A stretch of DNA of 9,821 nucleotides from Bacteroidia bacterium (GTDB lineage Bacteria; Bacteroidota; Bacteroidia; Chitinophagales; Saprospiraceae). Shown in pieces: positions 1 to 6,937 of this stretch (positions are counted from its first letter, which is position 1; each line of letters begins with the position of its first letter). A program made the position numbers and the translations under genes. A model generated the notes under the pieces. It had not been told where the DNA came from. It saw only the letters and a list, made by a program, of their open reading frames with translations, and did no database searches. Where the stretch lies: positions 1 through 9,821 of the forward strand of contig JAUIIF010000120.1 of assembly GCA_030431945.1 (NCBI GenBank). Reading direction: 5' to 3'.

Positions 1-972
1 CAGCCCATCCTTGCGGGCGGTTTCCTGCAGGAGCAATGCCTGCAGGGGGTACAGGTTGGCTACCCGCCGGCTTTCGACCAATTGCAGGCCGGTAAACGTC
101 ACGGCTTTCTGGTAACATTCCGCCGCCAGCTCGATCCGCCGCAGGCCACTGGCCAGGGCCTGTCCCGTGCCCAGGGAAGCGGCAACGGCATCAGCGTGGT
201 ATTCCATTTCCCGACTGAGGCCCAGGTAGCTGAGGTTGACGAGTTCGTACATTTTGGCCAGGATCCATTTGGCTCCCTGCGTAGCCATGATTGCCACCCA
301 GGCAAAGGGATAAATGTAGACGCTTAAGCCGGCGATACTGTCCGCTAACCGGTTGAACTGCTCATCATCATTGATCAGGTTGAAGATGACGTAGTTGACG
401 GTGTAGACGTAGCTGCCGACCGCCATGGATCGCTGCGAGAAGTGCCCAAACTCGTGGGCAATGACGGCCCGCAGCTCCTCCACCGTAAGGCTGTGCAGTA
501 AGCCAAGGCCGATGCGCAGGTTTTTGCGCACGGGGAAAAACATACTCCAGAAGCTGGAATTGTACGTGACACTGGCGTTTACTTCGGGGGAGAGGAACAC
601 CTTCATGGGGGGCTGCACTTCCAGCTGGCGGACGACGTCATCGATGAGGGCAAAGAGCGCGGGCTCATCGGCACGGGTAACCTCCTGGTCAGCGGTGTTA
701 TCCGTCTCACTGCGGTGAAAAAGGAACTTCAGCATGAAGAAAACCAGCAGACCCGCAGCCGCCAGCATCCCCAGGCCGGCAATGGTCGTCACGATGTTGG
801 GCCAGGCGTAAAAAAGTCCCCAGGCACCCATCCAGGCCAGGTACAGAATACCCAGGGCGGTAGCCAGGAGTAAAAGATAGACGAAGACAAAAAGGAAAAT
901 GGCAAGAATGGCGCGGGAAGCCTGCCGTCGGAAGGCAGGCGATACCTCAACAATAGGGGCACTGGTGTTCAT
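1..972 (-). CDS. M48 family membrane metalloprotease (N-terminal part, cut by window edge)
   Basis: Zinc-dependent M48 endopeptidase of the inner membrane (HtpX/Ste24-like), of the kind linked to membrane-protein quality control. The 324 codons seen start at the ATG at 972 and stay open to base 1, so the C-terminal part is missing. After about 20 polar residues come hydrophobic segments at roughly 20-47 and 58-85, then a soluble catalytic part. The zinc motif HEFGH lies at residues 173-177 (H173 and H177 as ligands, E174 as catalytic base). A downstream SREMEYHAD segment (253-261) supplies the expected third ligand, E257, in the ExxxD context of the family. Hydrophobic stretches near 186-200 and 216-230 may be further membrane segments. 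No Shine-Dalgarno sequence precedes the start, as is usual in Bacteroidota. It is divergent from the NADH dehydrogenase gene. The family call is firm; the substrate is unknown. Confidence 0.9.
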   Translation of the reverse strand, partial: MNTSAPIVEVSPAFRRQASRAILAIFLFVFVYLLLLATALGILYLAWMGAWGLFYAWPNIVTTIAGLGMLAAAGLLVFFMLKFLFHRSETDNTADQEVTRADEPALFALIDDVVRQLEVQPPMKVFLSPEVNASVTYNSSFWSMFFPVRKNLRIGLGLLHSLTVEELRAVIAHEFGHFSQRSMAVGSYVYTVNYVIFNLINDDEQFNRLADSIAGLSVYIYPFAWVAIMATQGAKWILAKMYELVNLSYLGLSREMEYHADAVAASLGTGQALASGLRRIELAAECYQKAVTFTGLQLVESRRVANLYPLQALLLQETARKDGL

Positions 973-1031
973 CGGGGCAGGGGGGAGTGGGTTCAGGTAA
1001 AGGTAGTCAGAGGACGTAAGATGAGGGAGCA

Positions 1032-1039
1032 TAAATATA
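1032..1039 (-). promoter_or_regulatory. Possible -7 promoter element of the M48 gene
   Basis: The minus strand reads TATATTTA, close to the Bacteroidota consensus TAnnTTTG (last base differs). It lies about 60 bases upstream of the protease ATG. No -33 TTG box at the expected distance was found, so this is a weak call. Confidence 0.25.
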
Positions 1040-1234
1040 TGAATCCCGGGCTTATCGCCAGCTCCCGCATCGGCCGAAACACGACGAACGAGCGGGGGTG
1101 CCCGCCAGGCCGCTGTGCGACTTGCCGCAGGGGCAACTTTCCCAGCATGACGCAGGCTCACGCTGACTTAGGTACGTTCTTGCGGACCGGCACGAAGGGG
1201 GCGACGGCGCGCAGGATGCAGTGTTGGATTTGCA

Positions 1235-1273
1235 GGGCCGGGCGGAACACGGCTGCCGGACTCCGCCGGCCCC
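1235..1273. other. GC-rich imperfect stem-loop in the NADH dehydrogenase leader
   Basis: The left arm 1235-1246 pairs with 1262-1273 over about 11 base pairs with one bulged G and a 15-base loop. On the plus strand a T-run (1283-1287) follows ten bases after the stem, which makes it loosely terminator-like, but no gene upstream on that strand would need one. It could be a leader structure of the NADH dehydrogenase transcript or chance pairing in GC-rich DNA. Confidence 0.2.
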
Positions 1274-1286
1274 CTTGCCCGGTTTT

Positions 1287-1305
1287 TGCACCTGCGTCCG
1301 CGCCC
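1287..1305 (+). repeat. 19-bp dispersed repeat, copy 1
   Basis: TGCACCTGCGTCCGCGCCC occurs here and, identically and in the same orientation, at 4730-4748. Both copies are intergenic. Downstream of each core the words GCTA and ATCCGC recur at slightly different spacing, as if a longer repeat had decayed. Confidence 0.6.
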
Positions 1306-1394
1306 GCTACCTGCCCGGCCGCAGATATCCGCCCACGGGCTGGAAAATCTGCCCGCTTGCAAGAACTTTAGCTGCATTGATGCCTTTATTTTCA

Positions 1395-2693
1395 ATGGAT
1401 CCTACTACCAAAATCAACATTCCGGAATCGGACCGGGAGCGTATCGTTATCGTTGGCGGCGGCTTCGGCGGTCTGCAGCTGGCCCGCAAACTGAGCCGTA
1501 AGGACAAGTACCAGGTAGTCCTGATCGATAAGAACAATTACCATCAGTTCCAACCGCTTTTCTACCAGGTGGCGATGGCCGGTCTGGAGCCGAGCAGCAT
1601 CGTTTTCCCTTTCCGGAAGTTGTTCCAGGGGAAGAAAAACATGTACATCCGGGTAACGGAAGTGACGAGTGTAGACCCCCAAAGCAAGACGTTGCAGACC
1701 CCGCTCGGTTTCTGTAACTATGACCACCTCATTGTCGCTACTGGTGCCGATACCAATTTTTTTGGCAACGAGAACATCGCCAGAAACGCGCTGCCGATGA
1801 AGTCCGTCTCCGAAGCACTGTACCTGCGGAACAACATCCTGGATGACTACGAAGACGCCCTGACGACTCCGGACTACGATCCGCGCCAGGAGTTGGTGGA
1901 CATCGTGATCGTAGGCGGCGGGCCCACCGGGGTAGAACTGGCCGGCTCCCTGGCAGAAATGAAAAAACACGTACTGCCGAAGGATTATCCGGAGCTGAAC
2001 ATTGAGGAGGAAGTGGACATCTACCTCATCCAGTCCGGAGGGGAATTACTGAAAGGGTTCAGTGCAGACAGCAGCGCCAAAGCCCTGAAGTACCTGACGA
2101 ACATGGGCGTAAAAGTATTGCTGAACAGCCGGGTTACTGATTTTGACGGAAATACCGTTTCCCTCAAAGACGGCCGGCAGATTCCTTCCCAAAAAGTAAT
2201 CTGGGCGGCGGGCATTCAGGGCATGCCGCTTGCCGGCCTGCCGGCATCCGCCACTACCTACGGTAATCGCCTGGCGGTAGATCGTTTTCACCGCGTTAAG
2301 GATACGGAAGACATCTATGCCGTCGGGGACGTGGCCTACATGGAGGAACCCGCCTGGGAAAAAGGACACCCGCAGGTAGCTCAGGTGGCCATCCAGATGG
2401 GCGAAAACCTGGCCAGAAACTTTGCTTACCGCCTGGACAAAAAAGAACCGGTACCCTTTACTTACCACGACAAGGGGAGCATGGCTACGGTGGGCCGGGC
2501 GCGTGCGGTGGTGGACATTCCTAAGCCGGAATTTAATTTCGGCGGCTTTTTTGCCTGGTTACTGTGGCTCTTCGTGCACCTTTTTGCCATCCTCGGTACC
2601 CGCAACAAGCTCATTGTTTTTATCAACTGGGTCATTAATTACATCAACTACAACCAGAGCTTACGGCTGATCATTAAGCCGAAAGTGAAGTAG
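1395..2693 (+). CDS. ndh: Type II NADH:quinone oxidoreductase (NDH-2)
   Basis: Single-subunit, non-proton-pumping NADH dehydrogenase that passes electrons from NADH via FAD to the quinone pool at the inner membrane. From the ATG at 1395 it has 432 residues, the usual family length. The FAD dinucleotide fold is IVGGGFGGLQLA (GGGFGG at 21-26) and the second, NADH-binding fold is VIVGGGPTGVELAG (GGGPTG at 174-179). YAVGDVAYM (309-316) is the C-terminal FAD-contact motif, and AQVAIQMG (329-336) matches the AxxAxQxG motif near the quinone site. The hydrophobic, aromatic stretch 384-420 is the membrane-anchoring tail typical of Bacteroidota NDH-2. An ATG at 1380 would add five residues, and the frame stays open up to 1221, but family N termini align with the INIPESD segment just after 1395. 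It converges with the tandem STAS gene. Confidence 0.93.
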   Translation: MDPTTKINIPESDRERIVIVGGGFGGLQLARKLSRKDKYQVVLIDKNNYHQFQPLFYQVAMAGLEPSSIVFPFRKLFQGKKNMYIRVTEVTSVDPQSKTLQTPLGFCNYDHLIVATGADTNFFGNENIARNALPMKSVSEALYLRNNILDDYEDALTTPDYDPRQELVDIVIVGGGPTGVELAGSLAEMKKHVLPKDYPELNIEEEVDIYLIQSGGELLKGFSADSSAKALKYLTNMGVKVLLNSRVTDFDGNTVSLKDGRQIPSQKVIWAAGIQGMPLAGLPASATTYGNRLAVDRFHRVKDTEDIYAVGDVAYMEEPAWEKGHPQVAQVAIQMGENLARNFAYRLDKKEPVPFTYHDKGSMATVGRARAVVDIPKPEFNFGGFFAWLLWLFVHLFAILGTRNKLIVFINWVINYINYNQSLRLIIKPKVK

Positions 2694-2712
2694 GCGATGT
2701 GCAGATGGAGAA

Positions 2713-2745
2713 GAGAGGCCGCAGGGGTGGGCTGGCCATCCTCTC
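2713..2745. terminator. Stem-loop between convergent genes, likely bidirectional terminator
   Basis: GAGAGG (2713-2718) pairs with CCTCTC (2740-2745), and GGCC on the inside (2717-2720) pairs with GGCC (2734-2737) after a two-base bulge. It begins 20 bases after the NADH dehydrogenase stop and 50 bases from the stop of the opposing gene. There is no T-run, so its role is inferred from position. Confidence 0.4.
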
Positions 2746-2795
2746 CCCGTCAGCGCCATCCATCCGCCCGTTGATAACCTCTGCCCAGCCCCTTG

Positions 2796-3536
2796 CTACT
2801 CCAGCCACGCGATTGCCCGGCGCCGTTCCGTGGTGCCGAATGCGGCCAGCTCCAGTCCGGGCGTTAGCAAGTCGCTGAGTTTGACGGTGGCTTTGAGCCA
2901 GCTTTGGTCGCCGATGATGGCCATGCGCTCCACGTTCTTGTACTGCTTGACACTGGTCTTGAGGTCTTCCATCAACGCCTGACCGGAAAAACCGGCGGAG
3001 GTGACGATTTCCAGCATGATCCGGGCCTGACCGTATTTGGTGGCTTGTTCTTCGATCAGTGTGTTGATCCGGTCATAATCTGCCGTATTCATTTTGCCGA
3101 CGATGGCCAGGCCCAGCAGCTGTTCGTTCCCCAGGTCAATCTCTTTCAGGGATTCTGATACTTCGGGGGCCGGGTCCAGTTTCAGCCAGGCGTGGGCGAG
3201 TTCACCTTCACTGAGGGCGAAGGTTTTAATTTCCATGCGGGGGGTAAGCCAGTCGAGGCTGCCCGTCAGGGAAGCCAGCCAGCCATGATCGGTCAGGATG
3301 GCATATTTCTCGATCTTGTCCCACAGGTCTTTCTTGGTCTGCAGGGTTTTCCAGAAAGTCTGGAAGCTCTGAAAACCACCGATGTTTTTTATGTTGCCGA
3401 GTAAGCGAAGCTTGCCGTGCGTAATCACTTTTGCTTCTACGGCAATGAGCAGCTTGCGGATACCTTCCTCATCTACTTCACCATCGAGCGTGAAACCGAG
3501 CAAATTGGGTTGAGAGAGTGGGAAAACGGAGATCAT
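2796..3536 (-). CDS. Tandem SpoIIAA-like STAS/SEC14 domain protein
   Basis: Predicted cytosolic protein of 246 residues built from two copies of the SpoIIAA-like fold (PF11964 type), roughly residues 12-118 and 140-245, joined by a short acidic linker. I aligned the second halves by eye without gaps: residues 78-118 and 205-245 share 16 of 41 positions, including the AI..D..WL core, a shared LTP turn, and AWL at the end of each repeat. Family members are usually single domains of about 120 residues, so this is an internal duplication. No signal peptide or membrane segment is visible. Proteins of this fold are thought to bind small molecules or lipids or act as regulatory partners; the role here is unknown. 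It stands alone, convergent with ndh and divergent from the exonuclease gene. The ATG at 3536 is the only good start. Confidence 0.8.
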   Translation of the reverse strand: MISVFPLSQPNLLGFTLDGEVDEEGIRKLLIAVEAKVITHGKLRLLGNIKNIGGFQSFQTFWKTLQTKKDLWDKIEKYAILTDHGWLASLTGSLDWLTPRMEIKTFALSEGELAHAWLKLDPAPEVSESLKEIDLGNEQLLGLAIVGKMNTADYDRINTLIEEQATKYGQARIMLEIVTSAGFSGQALMEDLKTSVKQYKNVERMAIIGDQSWLKATVKLSDLLTPGLELAAFGTTERRRAIAWLE

Positions 3537-3876
3537 GGATATAGTCTTGTGGTCTGATAGATGACTGGCCGGTAAATTCGGCAGACGCTTCAGGGTAATA
3601 ACGCAACATAGTCACCCTGGTTATCCCGAAACGGAGGAATTCGACAAATCTTCTCTTTTATCGGACGGAAAATACGGCCGCCGAGCGAAGGCTTGAGGTG
3701 GGGAACCCGTCTCGCGGCGGAAGAGTCAGCTCCTGGCGTTAGCTTACATGGCCCCCATCCCCACGACGCAGGCCGACGAGCGGGCTTGCGATTACCCTAC
3801 CGCAATAAATCACCTCCAATTAAGCGTACCTTCGCCCAAACATACTCTCCACCCCACTGATCATAAGCCTTTCTTT
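3537..3876. other. Divergent intergenic region, STAS gene / exonuclease gene
   Basis: About 340 bases holding the promoters of both divergent genes. It contains a clear TACCTTCG box for the rightward gene (3827-3834) and a GC-rich hairpin (CCGCCG plus CGA at 3678-3688 pairing with 3712-3720, two-base bulge, loop of about 23). The exonuclease frame is open back to 3748, but that extension lies upstream of the conserved N terminus and across the promoter box, so it is not coding. I found no convincing promoter box for the STAS gene. Confidence 0.5.
3827..3834 (+). promoter_or_regulatory. -7 promoter element of the exonuclease gene
   Basis: TACCTTCG, one base from the Bacteroidota TAnnTTTG consensus, 42 bases before the chosen ATG. 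The same octamer precedes the gene at 9797, and a perfect TACCTTTG precedes the beta-barrel gene on the other strand. No good -33 box is visible. Confidence 0.45.
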
Positions 3877-4680
3877 ATGCTTCCACTGACCAATGACCTG
3901 GTATTTTTTGACCTTGAGGCAACCGGTTTGAATATTGTGCAAGACCGTATCTGTCAGATCGGGCTCGTTAAGCTTTTTGCTGACGGCAGCCCCGCTGAAG
4001 AGATGGAGATGAAAATTAACCCCCAGGTACCGATCAGCGAGGAGGCCACCGCGATTCACGGAATGACCAACGAAGACCTGAAGAATGCGCCTACTTTTGC
4101 CGAAATCGCCAGGGATTTGTACGATTACATCGGAGATGCTGACCTGGCCGGGTACAACTCTAACCGGTACGATGTCCCGCTGTTGCAGGAAGAATTCTAC
4201 CGGGCGGGGGTCTATCTGGATACTTCCCGACGCCGCCTGATCGATGCACAGCAGATCTTCTACCGCATGGAACCCCGGACGCTGAGCGCAGCCCTCCGCT
4301 TTTACGCGGGAAAAACCATGGAAAATGCACACGATGCACTGGCTGACGTACGGGCGACGGTGGATATTTTCAAAGGACAACTGGAGATGTACGCCGACGC
4401 AGAATACGTTGATGATGACGGCAAGGTCCACCACCCCTTTACGGATATGGATGCCGTAGCCGCCTTTTGCCAGGATGACCGTTTTCTGGATGCCACCCGC
4501 CGCCTGAAAAAAGGCCCCGACGGAACGCCCCAGTTTAATTTTGGTAAGTATTCCGGTCAGGATGTGGCCGCCGTTTTCGCTAAAGACCCCAGCTACCTGA
4601 AGTGGATTCTTTCCAAGGATTTCAGTACCGAAGTGAAGGCATTGGTGAAGGTGATTAATGAACAGCGGCGGAGCGGGTAA
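3877..4680 (+). CDS. DEDDh 3'-5' exonuclease (DnaQ-like) with ExoX-type C-terminal domain
   Basis: Cytosolic metal-dependent 3'-5' exonuclease of the DnaQ/epsilon superfamily, 267 residues. Exo I is FFDLEATGL (D12, E14). Exo II lies in AGYNSNRYDVPLL (D99). Exo III is AHDALADVRAT (H152, D157). Together these give the complete D-E-D-H-D set, so activity is expected. A C-terminal module around residues 219-255, with FNFGKYSGQ and SYLKWILSKDF, matches the small domain that follows the exonuclease fold in ExoX-like and many Bacteroidota proteins; it is probably a nucleic-acid or partner contact. There is no polymerase domain, so it is a stand-alone proofreading or repair-type nuclease rather than the replicative epsilon subunit, though its in vivo substrate cannot be read from sequence. 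The ATG at 3877 sits five codons before the conserved VFFDLEATG; the frame upstream to 3748 is unconserved and carries the promoter. It converges with the Ppx/GppA gene. Confidence 0.9.
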   Translation: MLPLTNDLVFFDLEATGLNIVQDRICQIGLVKLFADGSPAEEMEMKINPQVPISEEATAIHGMTNEDLKNAPTFAEIARDLYDYIGDADLAGYNSNRYDVPLLQEEFYRAGVYLDTSRRRLIDAQQIFYRMEPRTLSAALRFYAGKTMENAHDALADVRATVDIFKGQLEMYADAEYVDDDGKVHHPFTDMDAVAAFCQDDRFLDATRRLKKGPDGTPQFNFGKYSGQDVAAVFAKDPSYLKWILSKDFSTEVKALVKVINEQRRSG

Positions 4681-4729
4681 TGAGTAATGCCGGCGGATGC
4701 CTTGCTGCGCCTGCCCAAGTCTCTTCCCC

Positions 4730-4748
4730 TGCACCTGCGTCCGCGCCC
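4730..4748 (+). repeat. 19-bp dispersed repeat, copy 2
   Basis: Identical to 1287-1305 and in the same orientation. It lies in the 127-base gap between the convergent exonuclease and phosphatase genes, where I see no strong terminator hairpin. Confidence 0.6.
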
Positions 4749-4807
4749 CGCTATTGGCTTTTATCCGCATTTTTCCGGCTTTCCCCGGTGGGTTACCGCC
4801 CCTTGCG

Positions 4808-5704
4808 CTACGCCGTCATCACCCCTTCCTTCAGGGCGTAATCGCTTACGGTAACCCGTTGGATGCCGGCCAGCCGGAAGACGAATCGTAAGAGGTACAT
4901 GGCCACGACGATCATATCCGCCCGCTGCTCGGGAATGCCCTGCATGGCCAGCCTTTCCGCGAAGGTGGCCGAAGTGATTTTTTGGAACAGGGCGGGAAAT
5001 TCCTGCAGCGTCAGCGCGTGGCTGGTCGGGTGAGGGCGGGCCATCGGGTCACGCAGTGCCTCCGCCAGTACATCGAAAGTACCGGCAGCACCGACGAGGT
5101 GGTGCGTGGGCCACTGCTGCAAGGCTGCCGCCAACGGCGTGAGCTGCTGCTGCAGGTGGTGCTCAAGGGCGGTTACCTCGGCGGTAGTGATCGGGTCGGA
5201 GTGGTGAAAACCGGTAAAAAGCACGGACACGCCAATGGGAAAGGATTGGCGCCAGTGAACGCCCTGCTGGTCAGCAATGATGAATTCGGTCGAGCCACCC
5301 CCGATGTCCATAATCAGGATGCGGTCTTCCAGGGGCGGTAAGGCCAGCAAGACGCCCTGGGTAATGAGCCGGGCCTCTTCGTCGCCCGAGATCAGCTGGA
5401 TGGCAATCCCGGCTTCCTCTTGTGCCCGCTGCAGAAATTCGTGGCCGTTGCTGGCGGTGCGCAGGGCGGCAGTACCAATCGCCTGCACGGTGTCCGCCGC
5501 GTGGGCATCGATTTGCTTACGGTAGTGCCGCAGGGCGGCCAGCCCCCGCGCAAACGGTGCTTCACCGATGGTGGCAATGCCTGCGGAAGCCAATTTTACG
5601 AACTGGCGCTCCCGGTACACTTCGGTAAGCTGCCCGTCGGCACCAACGTCGGCAATGAGCAGGTGGAAAGTATTGGTACCGAGGTCGATGACGGCTTTTC
5701 GCAT
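4808..5704 (-). CDS. Ppx/GppA family phosphatase (exopolyphosphatase-type)
   Basis: Cytosolic phosphatase of the ASKHA sugar-kinase/actin fold. Family members hydrolyse terminal phosphates of polyphosphate (Ppx) or convert pppGpp to ppGpp (GppA); sequence alone does not decide between them. It has 298 residues, matching the short form without the extra C-terminal HD-like region. Motifs in order: phosphate-1 loop VIDLGTNTFHLLI (5-17), SGDEEARLITQGV (106-118) with the conserved catalytic-type glutamate, phosphate-2 loop IMDIGGGSTEFI (131-142), LVGAAGTFDVLAE (203-215), and ERADMIVV-like QRADMIVVA (260-268). The start at 5704 places MRKAVIDLGTN at the N terminus as in the family. The frame is open to an earlier ATG at 5785, but that extension would overlap the upstream lipoprotein gene and is not conserved. 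It lies 67 bases downstream of that gene on the same strand and may be read from the same promoter. Confidence 0.9.
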   Translation of the reverse strand: MRKAVIDLGTNTFHLLIADVGADGQLTEVYRERQFVKLASAGIATIGEAPFARGLAALRHYRKQIDAHAADTVQAIGTAALRTASNGHEFLQRAQEEAGIAIQLISGDEEARLITQGVLLALPPLEDRILIMDIGGGSTEFIIADQQGVHWRQSFPIGVSVLFTGFHHSDPITTAEVTALEHHLQQQLTPLAAALQQWPTHHLVGAAGTFDVLAEALRDPMARPHPTSHALTLQEFPALFQKITSATFAERLAMQGIPEQRADMIVVAMYLLRFVFRLAGIQRVTVSDYALKEGVMTA

Positions 5705-5771
5705 GGTGGGTGATGTCAGGGGGTGGCTCCCCGGGGGTACAGTACCTGGCTGCCCGAGTTCTCCGGACAAG

Positions 5772-6248
5772 CTACTGTTCGCCACCCTGGACCTGTACGG
5801 ATTTAAAAATGTTGTTATAAAAATTAATGCCTCCTTCGGTCATCACGTTGGAGTAGGCCGGCTTGCCCTCCTCGTACCAAACGTAAGCGATACAGTTGGG
5901 CTGAAAGTAGATGTCGGCCTCTTCGATGTTTTTGCCGTTGACCTGAAACCAGATGTGCCCCACCGGGCTGCAGCCGGCGGCAATGGTGGCGGGGTCTTCC
6001 CCGACGGTGGCGATGGTCTGCTGAATCTGGGCCAGCTCACTCTGATTGATGGAAATGGGCAGGTTGTAGAAGGTGGCATCGAGGTAGGTGGCGTTTTCCC
6101 AGAGGTAAACGAGCCGGTCGAGGTTAATGGAAGGGTAAGTGGCGGCGTCAGTTACGGCAGCACTGGTGGTCGGGTCCGTTTCTTTGGGCGACGGCGCGCA
6201 GGTGCAAAGCAGGACTAAGAGGAGCAGGGATAGTAAGGTGCGGAGCAT
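5772..6248 (-). CDS. Small predicted lipoprotein, unknown function
   Basis: 158 residues with a short charged start (MLR) and a leucine-rich hydrophobic core ending in LLCTCAPSP. Either C15 or C17 could be the lipidated cysteine; neither has an ideal lipobox (T or L at -1 instead of G/A/S), but the Pro/Ser/Thr-rich linker after it is typical of envelope lipoproteins. The mature part (about 35-158) is rich in Asn, Tyr and Ile, with a Cys pair (C93 in AAGCSPVGHIWF and C118 in QPNCIAYVW) that could form a disulfide in the periplasm. I do not recognise a family. Its ATG overlaps the stop codon of the upstream beta-barrel gene by one base (TGATG), so the two are translationally coupled and probably act together in the envelope. 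Confidence 0.75.
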   Translation of the reverse strand: MLRTLLSLLLLVLLCTCAPSPKETDPTTSAAVTDAATYPSINLDRLVYLWENATYLDATFYNLPISINQSELAQIQQTIATVGEDPATIAAGCSPVGHIWFQVNGKNIEEADIYFQPNCIAYVWYEEGKPAYSNVMTEGGINFYNNIFKSVQVQGGEQ

Positions 6249-6868
6249 CAGTTGGTTTCAATTGGTTGCGGAATCACTTCGCCCTCGCCCAGGGTGAAGA
6301 CGGCCCGGACGCTAACGCTCCGGCCTTTAAAAGAGGTATTTATGGTATTGTCGGGGTCAATATCCGTTATGTGTTTAGACCAGCGAAGGTTCATGCCGAA
6401 GCGGGGAGTGACAAAAAAAGTAACGCCGGCTTTAAACGCGAGCAGGTTGTCATTCAGTGGTGTGGCGGCGGTAATGTCATCTCCGCCCGAGCTGATGACG
6501 GTGTAGCTAAAGAGCCGCTGGTAGCTTAACCCCGCCTCTGCCGTGAGCCGCCAGTCCTTAAAGTAGACCATCAGCGGTACTTCGAGCGTGTTCAGGTCAA
6601 AACGGTCAAAAGCACTGATCTCAAAACCGTTGGCCTTCCGGCGTGCTCCTTGCTGGCTGAACAGTATCTCGGGGCCCACCCGCCAGCGATCTCCGAGCAG
6701 GGCCACTACCCGGATACCGGCATTGAGCCCCAGCTGGTGAAAACCAAAAAGGTCATCCCCGTCGATCTGGCTGAAGTTCCCCCCGGCCAGCAGGGAGGCC
6801 CGGAAGGTCTGCGCGGGAAGCGCACTGCCCGCCACAAGCAAGATAAAGCAAAAGAGGTATTTTCGCAT
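6248..6868 (-). CDS. Outer-membrane beta-barrel protein (PorT/OMP_b-brl type)
   Basis: 206 residues. MRKYLFCFILLVAGSALPAQ is a standard Sec signal peptide with likely cleavage near residue 20. The rest shows alternating polar/hydrophobic strands with Gly- and aromatic-rich turns (SLLAGGNFSQIDG, HQLGLNAGIRV, WRVGPEILFSQQGARR, LEVPLMVYF, WRLTAEAGLSYQRLFSY, LLAFKAGVTFFVTPRFGMNLRW), the pattern of small 8-stranded Bacteroidota barrels with one extracellular-type insertion. A few residues follow the last strand. The ATG at 6868 begins the signal peptide; an in-frame ATG at 6883 lies upstream of the promoter box and is rejected. It is the first gene of a likely operon with the lipoprotein. The specific function is unknown. 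Confidence 0.85.
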   Translation of the reverse strand: MRKYLFCFILLVAGSALPAQTFRASLLAGGNFSQIDGDDLFGFHQLGLNAGIRVVALLGDRWRVGPEILFSQQGARRKANGFEISAFDRFDLNTLEVPLMVYFKDWRLTAEAGLSYQRLFSYTVISSGGDDITAATPLNDNLLAFKAGVTFFVTPRFGMNLRWSKHITDIDPDNTINTSFKGRSVSVRAVFTLGEGEVIPQPIETN

Positions 6869-6872
6869 GGCA

Positions 6873-6880
6873 CAAAGGTA
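6873..6880 (-). promoter_or_regulatory. -7 promoter element of the beta-barrel/lipoprotein operon
   Basis: The minus strand reads TACCTTTG, a perfect match to the Bacteroidota TAnnTTTG consensus, ending only four bases before the ATG at 6868. Transcription would start at or next to the start codon, predicting a leaderless or near-leaderless mRNA. No clear -33 TTG was seen about 20 bases further upstream. Confidence 0.55.
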
Positions 6881-6900
6881 CAATGGTGACGGAGATCGGC

Positions 6901-6926
6901 TTGTCTGGCTGCTGACAGCCAGATAA
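6901..6926 (-). terminator. Strong hairpin after the tail-anchored protein gene
   Basis: TCTGGCTG (6904-6911) and CAGCCAGA (6916-6923) form eight perfect pairs around a four-base loop, extended by a G-U pair and two A-T pairs to 6901-6926. It starts 12 bases past the stop codon of the leftward gene, so it fits a terminator, though no T-run follows. It also lies about 20 bases upstream of the -7 box of the next gene and would insulate the two units. Confidence 0.5.
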
Positions 6927-6937
6927 ACACAACTACC

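Larger units (their letters stand above)
973..1394. other. Divergent intergenic region between M48 protease and NADH dehydrogenase
   Basis: About 420 bases without a credible gene. It must hold the promoters of both flanking divergent genes. It contains a possible -7 element for the protease (1032-1039), a GC-rich imperfect stem (1235-1246 with 1262-1273, one bulged G, loop of 15 bases) and one copy of a 19-bp repeat (1287-1305). An open frame at 1021-1371 (+) has a Cys/Arg/Pro-rich composition resembling no family I know, so I treat it as non-coding. No clear Bacteroidota promoter box was found for the rightward gene. Confidence 0.6.

Noticed and set aside
1021..1371. 116-codon open frame in the protease/ndh intergenic region
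   Set aside because: Composition rich in Arg, Cys, Ala and Pro from GC-rich DNA, no recognisable domain, and it overlaps the leader of the ndh gene.
1221..1394. Upstream extension of the NADH dehydrogenase frame
   Set aside because: Low-complexity residues not seen in the family, containing the 19-bp intergenic repeat; conserved sequence begins after 1395.
3820..4770. A 316-codon open frame on the minus strand opposite the exonuclease gene
   Set aside because: It is the antisense shadow of a gene with a complete DEDDh motif set; its translation resembles no known family and it crosses the promoter and repeat regions.
5705..5785. Upstream extension of the Ppx/GppA frame
   Set aside because: It would overlap the lipoprotein gene and adds unconserved residues before the canonical VIDLGTN start.
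6192..6212. Possible third copy of the 19-bp repeat, inverted, inside the lipoprotein gene
   Set aside because: Only about 12 bases match and they encode the cysteine region of the signal peptide, so chance is enough.
5568..6218. 216-codon open frame on the plus strand
   Set aside because: It runs antisense across the start of the phosphatase and most of the lipoprotein gene and shows no family features.
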